Below are positions 52,595 through 63,151 of a stretch of 64,000 bases of DNA, piece after piece. The stretch's first letter is position 1. Every line of letters begins with the position of its first letter. Where the stretch lies: the NCBI RefSeq assembly GCF_014202895.1, contig NZ_JACHHV010000001.1, positions 62,001 to 126,000 on the forward strand, read 5' to 3'. The notes beneath the pieces were generated by a model, which was given only the letters and a program-made list of their open reading frames with translations, was not told the DNA's origin and searched no databases. The translations under genes and the position numbers were made by a program. The stretch comes from Lactovum miscens. GTDB lineage: Bacteria > Bacillota > Bacilli > Lactobacillales > Streptococcaceae.

Positions 52595-54088
52595 TTAATT
52601 TGCTAATGACTCTTCTGTAATTATTGAATTAACTCCATTTATTTGATCTGATGTTTTACTTAAGCTGTGGCTTCTTCCATAAGCAAAATATATCGCAATT
52701 CCAAGCAAGAACCAAAGACCCGCATAAATCTTTGCGTCTGTTTGCAAGCCCAAAAAGACAAAGAGACATCCCACAAAGCCAAGAACTGGTAAGACAGGAT
52801 GAAAAGGCACTTTATAACTAGGTAAAGGTAAAGTCTTACCTTCACGTTTTCTCAAACTAAACATGGCTACAGAAACAAACATAAAGGCAATCAGGGTTCC
52901 AGCTGAGATAAGCTGAGAGAGAAATGTGAAAGGAAGGAAAGCACTAACTAAGGCTGTTATAACTGTCAAAAGAATAACGGCATTCGTTGGATGACCTTTT
53001 TTATTGAGTTTACCCAAAGAAGCAGGGAGCATCCCATCTCTACCAAAACTGTATAGTAAGCGTGAGCCAGCTAAAATCATACCAAGTAAGGCTATAAACA
53101 TACCTGCATCAGCGACCAGAGAAACAATCAGAGAAATTCCCCCAAAGCCAACCTGAGTTAAGGCAAAGGACACTGGGGCAGCTTGATTCGCAAATTTAAC
53201 ATATGGCACCATTCCCACTAATACCATGGTTACCATTGAAAACAAAAAAACTCCAATAAGCAAAGAACCTAAAATTCCTCGCGGCATTGTCTTTTTTGGA
53301 TTAATTGCCTCACCAGAGTTTGCCGCAATAGAATCAAAACCAATATAGGCTAGGAAGATAACAGAAACGCCTGACCAAATTCCAGAAAAACCACCAAAGC
53401 TAGTACCAACCTTGTGCTGAGGAATGAATGGTACATAGTTTGACCATGTTTTATGGCTGATAATAAAATAAGTACCAACACCTATAAAGACCAAAATAGC
53501 AATTACTTTTAAAACAACCAGAACTTGGCTGACTTTTCCTGCATCTGATGCACCTCTCCAAACTATCAAAGCTGCAATTACTACAATAACAAGAGCAATA
53601 ACATCAACAAGACCGCCTCGCACCAAATTATTGGATGAATCATAGGCAACAAGTGGGATTCTTAAATTCCTCGGTAATAAAATATGCTGCTGTTGTAGGA
53701 TAGCTTGGAACGTGGCTGAAAATCCTGCACCAACAAAAGCCACAGCTACAAAATATTCCGCCAAAAGCGCCCAACCAGCAATCCAACCCCAACCCTCTCC
53801 AAAGAGGACTGAAATCCATGAATATGCTGAGCCAGCAAAAGGCATGACCGTTGCCATCTCTGAGTAAGCAAAAGCCACCATTCCTGCTACAAAGGCTGCA
53901 ATCAAATATGAAAAGATAATTGATGGACCTGCGTAGTTAGCTGCTACTGTTCCTGGCAAAGTGAATATTGATGTTGAAATAATGGTCCCAACCCCAAGAG
54001 CTAAAAAATCCTTCACTCCCAAGCTTTGCGTTAAATGTTTGTCTTTCGCAACATAAAAAGCTGGGTCTACTTTAGTAAAAAATTTCAA
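52595..54088 (-). CDS. APC-superfamily amino-acid permease (CAT type, BcaP/CtrA-like)
   Basis: A 497-residue transporter with twelve or more helices. Helix 1 region LGVGTIISTSIFTLPGTVAA and AYIGFDSIAANSGEAINPKKTMPRG in the middle are typical of the cationic amino acid transporter group, to which the lactococcal branched-chain permease BcaP belongs. The start is TTG (54086-54088) with AGGAGG at good spacing. A strong promoter lies at 54118-54146. Confidence 0.9.
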   Translation of the reverse strand: MKFFTKVDPAFYVAKDKHLTQSLGVKDFLALGVGTIISTSIFTLPGTVAANYAGPSIIFSYLIAAFVAGMVAFAYSEMATVMPFAGSAYSWISVLFGEGWGWIAGWALLAEYFVAVAFVGAGFSATFQAILQQQHILLPRNLRIPLVAYDSSNNLVRGGLVDVIALVIVVIAALIVWRGASDAGKVSQVLVVLKVIAILVFIGVGTYFIISHKTWSNYVPFIPQHKVGTSFGGFSGIWSGVSVIFLAYIGFDSIAANSGEAINPKKTMPRGILGSLLIGVFLFSMVTMVLVGMVPYVKFANQAAPVSFALTQVGFGGISLIVSLVADAGMFIALLGMILAGSRLLYSFGRDGMLPASLGKLNKKGHPTNAVILLTVITALVSAFLPFTFLSQLISAGTLIAFMFVSVAMFSLRKREGKTLPLPSYKVPFHPVLPVLGFVGCLFVFLGLQTDAKIYAGLWFLLGIAIYFAYGRSHSLSKTSDQINGVNSIITEESLAN

Positions 54089-54117
54089 ATTAATCCTCCT
54101 AAAAATAATACTTTTTA

Positions 54118-54146
54118 ATTTTACAGAATAAAAATTAATTTATCAA
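54118..54146 (-). promoter_or_regulatory. Promoter of the CAT-type permease
   Basis: Minus-strand TTGATA (54141-54146), 17 bases, TAAAAT (54118-54123). A TTGTATACAA palindrome lies just above at about 54151-54160. Confidence 0.72.
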
Positions 54147-54317
54147 CAATTTTGTATACAATTCTAATAATTAAAATAAAAAATTGAAAATTTCTTACAG
54201 ATAAATTAAAACAATTAGAGCTCATCCTTTAAATTTTCCAAGTTATCCTACATTGAGTTTCAATTCATTGCATTCGTCTTTGAAATAACCCACAAACTTC
54301 AATAATGTTACTTTAAA

Positions 54318-54352
54318 ATAAAAAAAAAGAGCCATAGCTCCTTTTTTATTTG
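54318..54352 (-). terminator. Terminator of rplK-rplA
   Basis: GGAGC/GCTCT-type stem inside A-rich and T-rich flanks, ending in a run of nine T on the minus strand. Confidence 0.82.
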
Positions 54353-54359
54353 CATATTT

Positions 54360-55052
54360 CTAATAAATAGATGCTGCATCAATCTTAACACCAGGCCCCA
54401 TTGTTGTTGTAACTGTGAGACTTGTGATGTAAGTACCTTTTGCTGCCGCTGGTTTAGCACCTTGGATTACTGAGTGGAGAGCTTTCAAGTTACCAACGAG
54501 TTTTTCTTCGTCAAACGAAACCTTGCCGATAGGAACAGCAACAATACCAGCCTTATCAGCACGGTAAGTTACTTTACCGCCCTTAGACTCTCGAACTGCT
54601 TTGGTCACGTCCATGGTAACTGTGCCAGTCTTTGGATTTGGCATCAAATTACGTGGGCCAAGCACACGTCCAAGACGTCCAACAACTGCCATCATATCCG
54701 GTGTTGCAATAACAACATCAAAGTCAAGCCAGCCACTGTTGATCTTTGCAACAAGATCTTCAGCACCAACAAAATCAGCACCTGCTGCTTTTGCTTCTTC
54801 TACCTTAGCGCCTTGGGCGAATACGAGTACACGAGAAACTTTACCAGTTCCGTTAGGCAATACCATTGCCCCACGGATTTGTTGATCTGATTGTTTAACA
54901 TCAATGTTTAAATTATAAGCAACTTCTACAGTAGCATCAAACTTAACGAATGATACTTCTTTAGCAAGCTTTACAGCTTCTTCAATTGTGTAAAGTTTAC
55001 TTGCATCGATTTTTTCAAGCGCAGCGCGCATGTTTTTAGATTTTTTAGCCAT
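54360..55052 (-). CDS. rplA: 50S ribosomal protein L1
   Basis: A 230-residue L1 protein. Signatures: [32 protein letters not shown], and [21 protein letters not shown]. It binds 23S rRNA at the stalk base and, in many bacteria, represses the L11 operon mRNA. AGGAG precedes the ATG; second gene of the rplK-rplA operon. Confidence 0.98.
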   Translation of the reverse strand: MAKKSKNMRAALEKIDASKLYTIEEAVKLAKEVSFVKFDATVEVAYNLNIDVKQSDQQIRGAMVLPNGTGKVSRVLVFAQGAKVEEAKAAGADFVGAEDLVAKINSGWLDFDVVIATPDMMAVVGRLGRVLGPRNLMPNPKTGTVTMDVTKAVRESKGGKVTYRADKAGIVAVPIGKVSFDEEKLVGNLKALHSVIQGAKPAAAKGTYITSLTVTTTMGPGVKIDAASIY

Positions 55053-55123
55053 TTTTTTCTCCTTGTGGTAATAACGATGTGAGCAAACACATCTTCCATA
55101 ATTAACATTTTACTAACAAGTGT

Positions 55124-55549
55124 TTAGTCGGTGACGACGATACCCATGCTTTTAGCAGTACCTTCAATAATTTTCACTGCAGCGTCAATTGAAGCTGCGT
55201 TCAGGTCAGGCATTTTCTTTTCTGCAACTTCTTGAACTTGAGCACGTGTAATTGTAGCAACCTTAGTTTTATTAGGTACGCCAGATCCTTTTTGTATCTT
55301 AGCAATTTGCTTCAATAATGCAGAAGCTGGTGGTTGCTTTGTGATAAATTGCCATGATTTGTCATCATAAACTGTAATAACGACAGGAATGATCATTCCG
55401 CCCATATCTGCTGTTTGAGCATTGAAGGCCTTTGTGAATTCCATGATGTTGATACCTGCTTGACCAAGTGCTGGTCCAACTGGTGGAGCTGGTGTTGCTT
55501 TACCTGCAGGAATCTGAAGTTTTATGAGTTTTTCAACTTGTTTAGCCAC
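55124..55549 (-). CDS. rplK: 50S ribosomal protein L11
   Basis: A 141-residue L11 protein with the N-terminal [26 protein letters not shown] region cut by the usual Pro22 helix and the C-terminal rRNA-binding domain ([26 protein letters not shown]). The start is GTG (55547-55549) with AAAGGA upstream. First gene of the operon, with a leader of about 185 bases. Confidence 0.98.
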   Translation of the reverse strand: MAKQVEKLIKLQIPAGKATPAPPVGPALGQAGINIMEFTKAFNAQTADMGGMIIPVVITVYDDKSWQFITKQPPASALLKQIAKIQKGSGVPNKTKVATITRAQVQEVAEKKMPDLNAASIDAAVKIIEGTAKSMGIVVTD

Positions 55550-55740
55550 GATTGTGTCCTTTGATAGCTTTCACTATCCCTTTCTTTTGTTTTTGGAAAT
55601 CTTGGCATGTACAAATGTAGATAGCTTTAATTTCACAAGTGTTCGTGATGTGGTCTTAACGGTCTTGTTCGTCCCGACTTTTCAGTCAGTCCATGGCCTG
55701 CCACGCTTTGTACGAAAATTTCGATAAATCAACATACATA
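55550..55740 (-). promoter_or_regulatory. rplK-rplA mRNA leader
   Basis: The leader is about 185 bases, more GC-rich than nearby spacers and with several potential stems (for example CTATC...GATAG near the ribosome site). L1-type autoregulation is expected for this operon; I cannot mark the binding site with confidence. Confidence 0.45.
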
Positions 55741-55743
55741 TTT

Positions 55744-55772
55744 ATGTTACCAAAAAAGACCTCTAAAATCAA
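55744..55772 (-). promoter_or_regulatory. Promoter of rplK-rplA
   Basis: Minus-strand TTGATT (55767-55772), 17 bases, TAACAT (55744-55749) preceded by TGG (extended -10). Confidence 0.68.
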
Positions 55773-55899
55773 GCAAATAAAATTTTTGAAAAGCTTTTTG
55801 GTTTTTATTTATATCATCGTCATCAGAACTAATTAAAGAGTAACTAGATAAAGTATTACTTGCCTGTCCTTTTGACTGTCCCTTGTATTTCCTTGATTT

Positions 55900-56311
55900 T
55901 TAAGGAACTGTGATAATAACACTTCCAGAGTTTAAGTTTCCAACATAAATTCTGTTAGACTTATTCAAACCTTGACGAACTTCATCTATCAAATTAAACT
56001 CTCGTAACTCTCTTTGGTTTGAATAACTTTTCTCTCACCACAACCTAAAACATCTTCAAGTTCGTCATTAGTTACTATAACATAAATAAATCCATCCTTG
56101 TCAGCAAATTTATTACGGATTGACAATGAAACCTATTCTTGAGGTAGACATGTAGGATTTTAGATTCATTCCTCATTTCACAATATTTTGACATGAGTCT
56201 GACTGTGTCTCCTTTTTTATTTTTTTCACGATAAGGATGAAATATTTTGGGATACTGATAAAAGTTTTCACTTATTATTACTTGGTCTATAGAAATTTTG
56301 TTAATAAGCAT
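55900..56311 (-). pseudogene. Frameshifted RepA_N-family replication initiator remnant
   Basis: Three successive frames rebuild the N-terminal domain of RepA_N plasmid/ICE initiators: NFYQYPKIFH and ESKILHVYLKNRFH from the ATG at 56311; then ADKDGFIYVIVTNDELEDVL in a second frame; then DEVRQGLNKSNRIYVGN in a third, ending at TAA 55900-55902. The order and spacing match the family; two frameshifts and missing downstream sequence make it a relic of a plasmid or integrated element. Confidence 0.8.
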
Positions 56312-56314
56312 ACC

Positions 56315-56490
56315 ATGTCTCCATTCAAATTATTCCGCCAAAAGCATTTGAATTTTTCTATTTGAATTTTATTTTAAGCAGCTAAAGGGAGTTGAACCCT
56401 TACTCTCCAATACAATGTATTTGAACACTTGCATATTTAATAAAGTCATAAAAATTTGGCGGAACCTTATTAAACAAAAGATGGAGACAT
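56315..56490. repeat. Two-tier inverted repeat upstream of the RepA_N relic
   Basis: Outer arms ATGTCTCCAT (56315-56324) and ATGGAGACAT (56481-56490); inner arms TTCCGCCAAA (56333-56342) and TTTGGCGGAA (56455-56464). Spacers between arm pairs differ (8 and 16 bases). The GGCGGAA...GGAGAC order resembles a tRNA-Leu D-arm, so the arms may be two opposed tRNA remnants. Confidence 0.5.
56378..56440 (-). pseudogene. tRNA-like 3' remnant with intact T-arm
   Basis: On the minus strand AAGGG-TTCAACT-CCCTT (56385-56401) is a perfect T-arm, followed by TAGCTGC like an acceptor 3' strand. No matching 5' acceptor GCAGCTA or full cloverleaf is found, so it is a fragment. Confidence 0.5.
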
Positions 56491-56513
56491 CTTATGTTTG
56501 GTCAAAGGCAAAT

Positions 56514-56599
56514 GTAAACCATATGAATTGAACCTACATATCTGATTGAACGGCCGTCTAATTAACAATCAGCTACTCTTCCATTTGAGCTAGGTCTAC
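56514..56599 (-). pseudogene. tRNA-Asn(GTT)-like gene carrying a 16-base insertion
   Basis: Acceptor GTAGACC/GGTTTAC pairs over seven positions (one G-U), then TA, a D-arm GCTC..GAGT, an anticodon loop TTGTTAA (GTT), and a T-arm GTAGG-TTCAATT-CATAT (one mismatch). About 16 extra bases, bounded by AAT repeats, interrupt the 3' side of the anticodon loop or stem. Without them the cloverleaf is close to normal length. Likely a decayed element-borne tRNA. Confidence 0.6.
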
Positions 56600-56602
56600 A
56601 TA

Positions 56603-56641
56603 AACAAAAAAAGAATAGATTTTTCCTATTCTCTTTTTGTT
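56603..56641. terminator. Bidirectional hairpin terminator
   Basis: AGAATAG/CTATTCT stem extended by A/T pairs, with A-run and T-run flanks. Confidence 0.75.
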
Positions 56642-56749
56642 TGTAATTTAATTTTAATGTCTAATTTGATTTAAATTGTTATTTCAAGAAATTCTTGACA
56701 CTTGCTGCTCATTTCAAAAGATCATTTATTTGTTATTTACACAATTTTT

Positions 56750-56962
56750 TCAATTCCTTTCGAGATAGTCCTGCCAGATCTGATCAAAGATTGCCAAATT
56801 AAAATAGAAAGTGGCTGAAGTTTCTAAATAGCTGGAAACTTCATCATAATCTTGTGAATGCTTAGGAAAGACGCTATCCTGAAATACTAGATTCGCAAGA
56901 CGCGTTTTATCATCAACCTCGTTTGGCGTTCGAAACTTCATTAAGTATTGATAAAATGTCAA
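56750..56962 (-). CDS. yozE: YozE-family protein (UPF0346)
   Basis: A 70-residue all-helical protein: [43 protein letters not shown], and DQIWQDYLE match the YozE family (SAM-like fold, unknown role, perhaps nucleic-acid binding). The start is TTG (56960-56962), overlapping the msrA stop (TTGA), so it is coupled to msrA. Confidence 0.9.
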   Translation of the reverse strand: MTFYQYLMKFRTPNEVDDKTRLANLVFQDSVFPKHSQDYDEVSSYLETSATFYFNLAIFDQIWQDYLERN

Positions 56963-57486
56963 ACTTGTCCACCCCAGTGTTTCAAAATAAATTCACGCCT
57001 ATCTGCAATTTCTTCAGCATAATCCTCTGGATGCTTTTTGTAAAAACCTTGATGGTAAGATTCTGCCGGCCAGAAAACCTTGGCAGCTTCAATTGAAGTT
57101 ACAATTATTTCTTCACCAAAACGTCCTGAAGCTTGAAGGGCAGCTTTAGAGTTTTCCGCAATCTGGCGCTGAGTGTCGTCCGTATAAAAAATTATTGGTC
57201 GGTAATTATCTCCACGATCCGCAAACTGTCCAAAAGCATCTGTTGGATCCGTCGTTTGCCAATAGAGTTCAACGAGATCACTATAACTAATTTTTTCATT
57301 ATCAAAGATAATTTCAACAGCTTCCGTGTGACCAGTAATATGTTGTTTTACTTGTTCATACGTGGGGCGTTCAAAGTCTCCACCCGTGTATCCTGATGTG
57401 ACCGTCAAAATACCATTTTGTTCTTCAAAAGGCTCAACCATACACCAGAAACAACCACCAGCAAAAATTGCTTTCTCTGTAGACAT
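56959..57486 (-). CDS. msrA: Peptide-methionine (S)-S-oxide reductase MsrA
   Basis: A 175-residue enzyme with catalytic Cys in [16 protein letters not shown] (residues 7-22), [15 protein letters not shown], and the [11 protein letters not shown] block. It reduces the S epimer of methionine sulphoxide and complements MsrB at 11 kb. Good ribosome site (GGGAGGAAAAA). In an operon with yozE. Confidence 0.96.
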   Translation of the reverse strand: MSTEKAIFAGGCFWCMVEPFEEQNGILTVTSGYTGGDFERPTYEQVKQHITGHTEAVEIIFDNEKISYSDLVELYWQTTDPTDAFGQFADRGDNYRPIIFYTDDTQRQIAENSKAALQASGRFGEEIIVTSIEAAKVFWPAESYHQGFYKKHPEDYAEEIADRREFILKHWGGQV

Positions 57487-57597
57487 AAAATTTTTCCTCC
57501 CGCTTTCTTATATCAATTCTCTATCTAATTTATAAAAAATAGATCTCCAAATTATAACAACTTTGAAGATCTTTTGAAAATATATGAACTTAAACTT

Positions 57598-59614
<2,017 letters not shown>

Positions 59615-59620
59615 GAGCTG

Positions 59621-59629
59621 ATTATACCA
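59621..59629 (-). promoter_or_regulatory. cvfB promoter, leaderless type
   Basis: Minus-strand TGGTATAAT (TATAAT 59621-59626), six bases, ATG at 59614. Confidence 0.72.
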
Positions 59630-59822
59630 AAAATTACTTCTTAAGGCTAAACCACCCAATATTTGTAAACTCAATATCTTTGGACAATTTTAAGTCTGAA
59701 GAACCATCTCATAAAATATTCTTCATTTCTTTGTCTACTATTTCAAATAGATAAAGTGAAAGAAAACACCAAAAATTTTCTTATTCTTGATGTTAACAAA
59801 TTTCGATATAGCTGAATTTAAA

Positions 59823-60344
59823 TTACAGATATTCGCCTTTAGCCACAAAATAGGTTCCACGAATTATACCTCCAATTTTGCTTTTCATACTGGCGAATTT
59901 AAATCCATTCTCTGCAAAAATAATTGGTTCCTCCATACCTACTGAAAGTTTGAACCCGACGGCACGGCGCTTATTTTTTTCTAGATTATAAGATGCATTG
60001 GCATCCATGCCACTAGCAAAGATAACCCAAGCAAAATGCGCATTTCCATAATCTTTATAACCAAACTTCTTTGAATCAACAATATCTTTGACATCATATT
60101 CACCAACAAAAATTGGACGTTGATCATCAAAATTCAATCCCCGCTCTGCAAAAATACTTGACAACCATGGGTAGATGCCTGGTTTTTCATCTAAAGTATA
60201 AAGGGTCATTTCCTTATTAAAATGCTCATTCAAGTATTTGGCTTCGCTTGCCACAAGATTTGCGAGACTTTCACGTTGTGCATCATTAGCGAGCGAGAAA
60301 TTTTCGATAACACCTGGAACATTCTTATAATCTACGACAAACAT
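59823..60344 (-). CDS. Hypothetical cytosolic protein
   Basis: A 173-residue mixed alpha/beta protein without membrane segments or signal, beginning MFVVDYKNVPGVIENFSLAN. Notable stretches are LDEKPGIYPWLSSIFAERGL and HFAWVIFASGMDANASYNLE. The ATG follows AAAGGAGAAAG; an earlier in-frame ATG overlaps the terminator. It lies after frr with a terminator between, so it may be expressed by read-through. Family not recognised. Confidence 0.75.
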   Translation of the reverse strand: MFVVDYKNVPGVIENFSLANDAQRESLANLVASEAKYLNEHFNKEMTLYTLDEKPGIYPWLSSIFAERGLNFDDQRPIFVGEYDVKDIVDSKKFGYKDYGNAHFAWVIFASGMDANASYNLEKNKRRAVGFKLSVGMEEPIIFAENGFKFASMKSKIGGIIRGTYFVAKGEYL

Positions 60345-60362
60345 CTCTTTCTCCTTTCTTTC

Positions 60363-60387
60363 AAAAAACCTCACAAGATGTGAGGAC
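60363..60387 (-). terminator. Terminator of pyrH-frr
   Basis: Perfect 7-bp stem CCTCACA/TGTGAGG followed by six T on the minus strand; only 19 bases above the next start codon. Confidence 0.82.
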
Positions 60388-60402
60388 TTTTATTTGGCAA
60401 AC

Positions 60403-60963
60403 TTAAACAGTAAGAAGTTCTTTTTCTTTTTCTTTAGATATGCCTTCAAGCTCTTTAATTGCATCGTCCGTTATTTTTTGGATATCTTTTTCAAATGTTT
60501 TCAAATCATCTTCTGAAATTTCCGAATTCTTTTGGAGCTTTTTTGCACCGTCAATTGCATCACGGCGCGCGCTGCGAACTGATACTTTTGCTTCTTCGAC
60601 AAACTTTCCCATTGACTTAACCAATTCTTTTCGGCGTTCTTCCGTCAGCATAGGTATAACAAGACGGATATTTTGTCCATCGTTGGCAGGTGTAATACCT
60701 AAATCAGATTCATTAAGTGCACGTTCAATATCCTTCAAAGAACCTTTATCAAATGGAGAAATGGCTAATACCCGTGCTTCAGGAATGGTAATTGAAGCAA
60801 TTTGCTTTAAAGGAGTCGGTGCACCATAGTAGTCTACATATATGCGATCAAGTAGACTTGCATTTGCACGACCAGCGCGAATTTGGCCCAAATTACGTTG
60901 CAAGCTTGCCGCAGAACCTAACATTTTTTCTTTGGCACTTTCTAAAAGTTCTGTAGTTGTCAT
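60403..60963 (-). CDS. frr: Ribosome recycling factor
   Basis: A 186-residue RRF that, with EF-G, splits post-termination ribosomes. Typical [34 protein letters not shown] and EERRKELVK blocks are present. AAAGGA precedes the ATG; 23 bases after pyrH, the standard pyrH-frr order. Confidence 0.98.
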   Translation of the reverse strand: MTTTELLESAKEKMLGSAASLQRNLGQIRAGRANASLLDRIYVDYYGAPTPLKQIASITIPEARVLAISPFDKGSLKDIERALNESDLGITPANDGQNIRLVIPMLTEERRKELVKSMGKFVEEAKVSVRSARRDAIDGAKKLQKNSEISEDDLKTFEKDIQKITDDAIKELEGISKEKEKELLTV

Positions 60964-60986
60964 TTTATTTCCTTTATTTCTTGATA

Positions 60987-61709
60987 TTATTTAACGTCAA
61001 CTGTTGTACCGATATTCTCACCGAGTACTACACGTTTGATATTTCCCATTTCATTCATATTAAATACGACGAGCGGAATATTATTGTCCATTGACATGGT
61101 TGAAGCAGTAGTGTCCATGACATGTAAGCCTTTGGTGATCACTTCCATATGAGTCAAGTGCTCAAATTTTATGGCATCTGCGACCAGTTTTGGATCTGCG
61201 TTGTAGACACCATCTACTCCATTTTTGGCCATCAATATAACGTCAGCATTAATCTCAGCTGCACGAAGCGCAGAGGTCGTATCTGTTGAAAAATAGGGGG
61301 AACCTGTTCCACCAGCAAAAATTACCACACGGCCTTTTTCAAGGTGACGTTCTGCACGACGTCGAATATACGGTTCAGCAACTGCTGGCATTGAGATAGA
61401 TGTCATTACGCGAGAATCAAGCCCAAGGCCCTCAAGAGCCGACTGAACGAACAGACCATTTTGAATAGTCGCAAGCATTCCCATGTAATCCGCTTGAGCA
61501 CGTTCCATACCTGCTTTTTCACCAGTCACACCACGCCAAATATTTCCGCCACCACAGACAATAGCGATTTCGGCACCTAAATCATGAACTTCTTTGATTT
61601 CTTTTGCGACAGATTTGACGGTTTCAGGGTCAAAGCCAAAGCCTTTCTCTCCAGCTAAAGCTTCTCCTGAAAGTTTAAGTAAGATTCGTTTATATTTCAA
61701 TTCTGACAT
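60987..61709 (-). CDS. pyrH: UMP kinase
   Basis: A 240-residue amino-acid-kinase-fold enzyme making UDP from [24 protein letters not shown], and [22 protein letters not shown] are the nucleotide and effector site motifs. AAAGGTG precedes the ATG. First gene of pyrH-frr. Confidence 0.98.
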   Translation of the reverse strand: MSELKYKRILLKLSGEALAGEKGFGFDPETVKSVAKEIKEVHDLGAEIAIVCGGGNIWRGVTGEKAGMERAQADYMGMLATIQNGLFVQSALEGLGLDSRVMTSISMPAVAEPYIRRRAERHLEKGRVVIFAGGTGSPYFSTDTTSALRAAEINADVILMAKNGVDGVYNADPKLVADAIKFEHLTHMEVITKGLHVMDTTASTMSMDNNIPLVVFNMNEMGNIKRVVLGENIGTTVDVK

Positions 61710-61760
61710 GTAAACACCTTTTCAATTTTATTCATGTTATTTTAGCATATTTTCAGCATG

Positions 61761-61783
61761 AAAAAAAGGTTGAATTTTCAACC
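61761..61783 (-). terminator. Terminator of ackA2
   Basis: 7-bp stem GGTTGAA/TTCAACC followed by seven T on the minus strand; overlaps the ackA2 stop codon. Confidence 0.88.
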
Positions 61784-62998
61784 CTTCTCAAGTATCTGCT
61801 TAAACCACGCTTCACGGAAATTTTCAACATCACGTGCAATCATCAATTCTTCATTAGTTGGAATTACAAGAACCTTGACTTTTGAATCAGGTGTAGAAAT
61901 AATTCCATTTGCTCCACGTACATTAAGTTCTGGCACAAGCTCCATACCAAACCATGAGAGACCTTTTATAATGTCCCGGCGGACATCTGTGTCATTTTCG
62001 CCAATACCTGCCGTAAACACCAATGCATCCGCACCATTTAAAATCCCAAAGTATTCTGCAATATATTTCTTCAATCGATTGACAAACATTTTGTAAGCCA
62101 AAATGGCCTTTTCATTTCCTTCGGATACTGCCACTTCAAGATCACGCATATCACTCGAGAGCTCTGAGACACCAAGAATACCTGATTCATTGTTAAGAAT
62201 ATCAATTAATTGTTGAGCATTCTCTAAGCTATCGTCCCGTTTAAGTAGATACGGTAAGATTGAGGCATCCATATCACCAGAGCGTGTGCCCATCATTACT
62301 CCAGCTAATGGCGTAAAGCCCATAGAGGTATCAACTGATTTTCCTTTTTCAATCGCTGTAACAGAGGCACCATTACCAATATGAGCCGTGATAAGATTTA
62401 TTTCTTCTAAAGGTTTACCTAAAACTTTAGCTGCTTCAGCAGCAACATACTTATGTGAGGTTCCATGAGCACCATATTTTCTGACTTCAAAATCTTCATA
62501 GTAGCGGGTTGGAATTGGGTAACGAAACGCCTCTTCAGGCATTGTTGTATGAAAGGCAGTATCAAAAACAGCTACTGATAGAGCTTCTGGAAGCAAGCGT
62601 TGGAAAGCCTCTATTCCCAATATATTGGCTGGATTATGTAAAGGTGCTAGATAAGAAATTGACTTCAAATTCTTAAGATTTTCCTTTGTAAGCACTACAG
62701 ATTCTTTAAAATATTCTCCACCAGCCACTACACGATGACCAATTCCAGTAATTTCACGAAAATCTTGAATTAGATGGAAGTGAATTAACTCATCCATCAA
62801 AAGAAGAACAGACTGGCGGTGGTCAATAATTTCTATTTCACGTTCATGTTTCTCACCTTCAAATGACACTAGTGATTTCGAACCTTCTAGACCAATACGC
62901 TCAAAAATTCCTTTTGCAAGCATTTTTTCCTCTGGCATTTCAAAAAGTTGCCACTTGAGCGAAGATGATCCAGCGTTGACTGAAAGTGTTTTAGACAA
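61778..62998 (-). CDS. ackA: Acetate kinase, second tandem copy
   Basis: A 406-residue acetokinase: [17 protein letters not shown] at the start, [41 protein letters not shown] and [18 protein letters not shown]. It converts acetyl phosphate and ADP to acetate and ATP. The start is TTG at 62998 (AAAGGA upstream); an in-frame ATG at 63016 overlaps the ribosome site. Two ackA copies in tandem are known in lactococci. Confidence 0.95.
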   Translation of the reverse strand: MSKTLSVNAGSSSLKWQLFEMPEEKMLAKGIFERIGLEGSKSLVSFEGEKHEREIEIIDHRQSVLLLMDELIHFHLIQDFREITGIGHRVVAGGEYFKESVVLTKENLKNLKSISYLAPLHNPANILGIEAFQRLLPEALSVAVFDTAFHTTMPEEAFRYPIPTRYYEDFEVRKYGAHGTSHKYVAAEAAKVLGKPLEEINLITAHIGNGASVTAIEKGKSVDTSMGFTPLAGVMMGTRSGDMDASILPYLLKRDDSLENAQQLIDILNNESGILGVSELSSDMRDLEVAVSEGNEKAILAYKMFVNRLKKYIAEYFGILNGADALVFTAGIGENDTDVRRDIIKGLSWFGMELVPELNVRGANGIISTPDSKVKVLVIPTNEELMIARDVENFREAWFKQILEKG

Positions 62999-63056
62999 TT
63001 GTATATTTCCTTTCAAAAAATGAGATAAGATACATAGTTTAAAGCATCACGAAAAA

Positions 63057-63070
63057 TGTAAGCGTTCTAA
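63057..63070. promoter_or_regulatory. CcpA-binding (cre) site upstream of ackA2
   Basis: TGTAAGCGTTCTAA fits the cre consensus WGWAARCGYTWWMA at 13 of 14 positions. It lies about 60 bases above the ackA2 start. CcpA activation of ack through an upstream cre is known in Gram-positives. Confidence 0.6.
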
Positions 63071-63099
63071 ATTAAATTTTAACACATTTACGTCAAAAA

Positions 63100-63135
63100 T
63101 AAAAATCCCAGTTCTTGGGAGAACCTGAGATTCTA
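63100..63135 (-). terminator. Terminator of ackA1
   Basis: Minus-strand stem TCTCAGGTTCT/AGAACTGGGA (one bulge, one G-U) followed by TTTTTATTTTT. Confidence 0.82.
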
Positions 63136-63151
63136 AAATTATTTACATAAC

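Noticed and set aside
55524-55727. 67-codon plus-strand frame over the rplK leader
   Set aside because: It overlaps the rplK start and the leader on the opposite strand and has no promoter or ribosome site.
61758-62096. 112-codon plus-strand frame opposite ackA2
   Set aside because: Antisense shadow of a conserved enzyme gene, with no own ribosome site or promoter.
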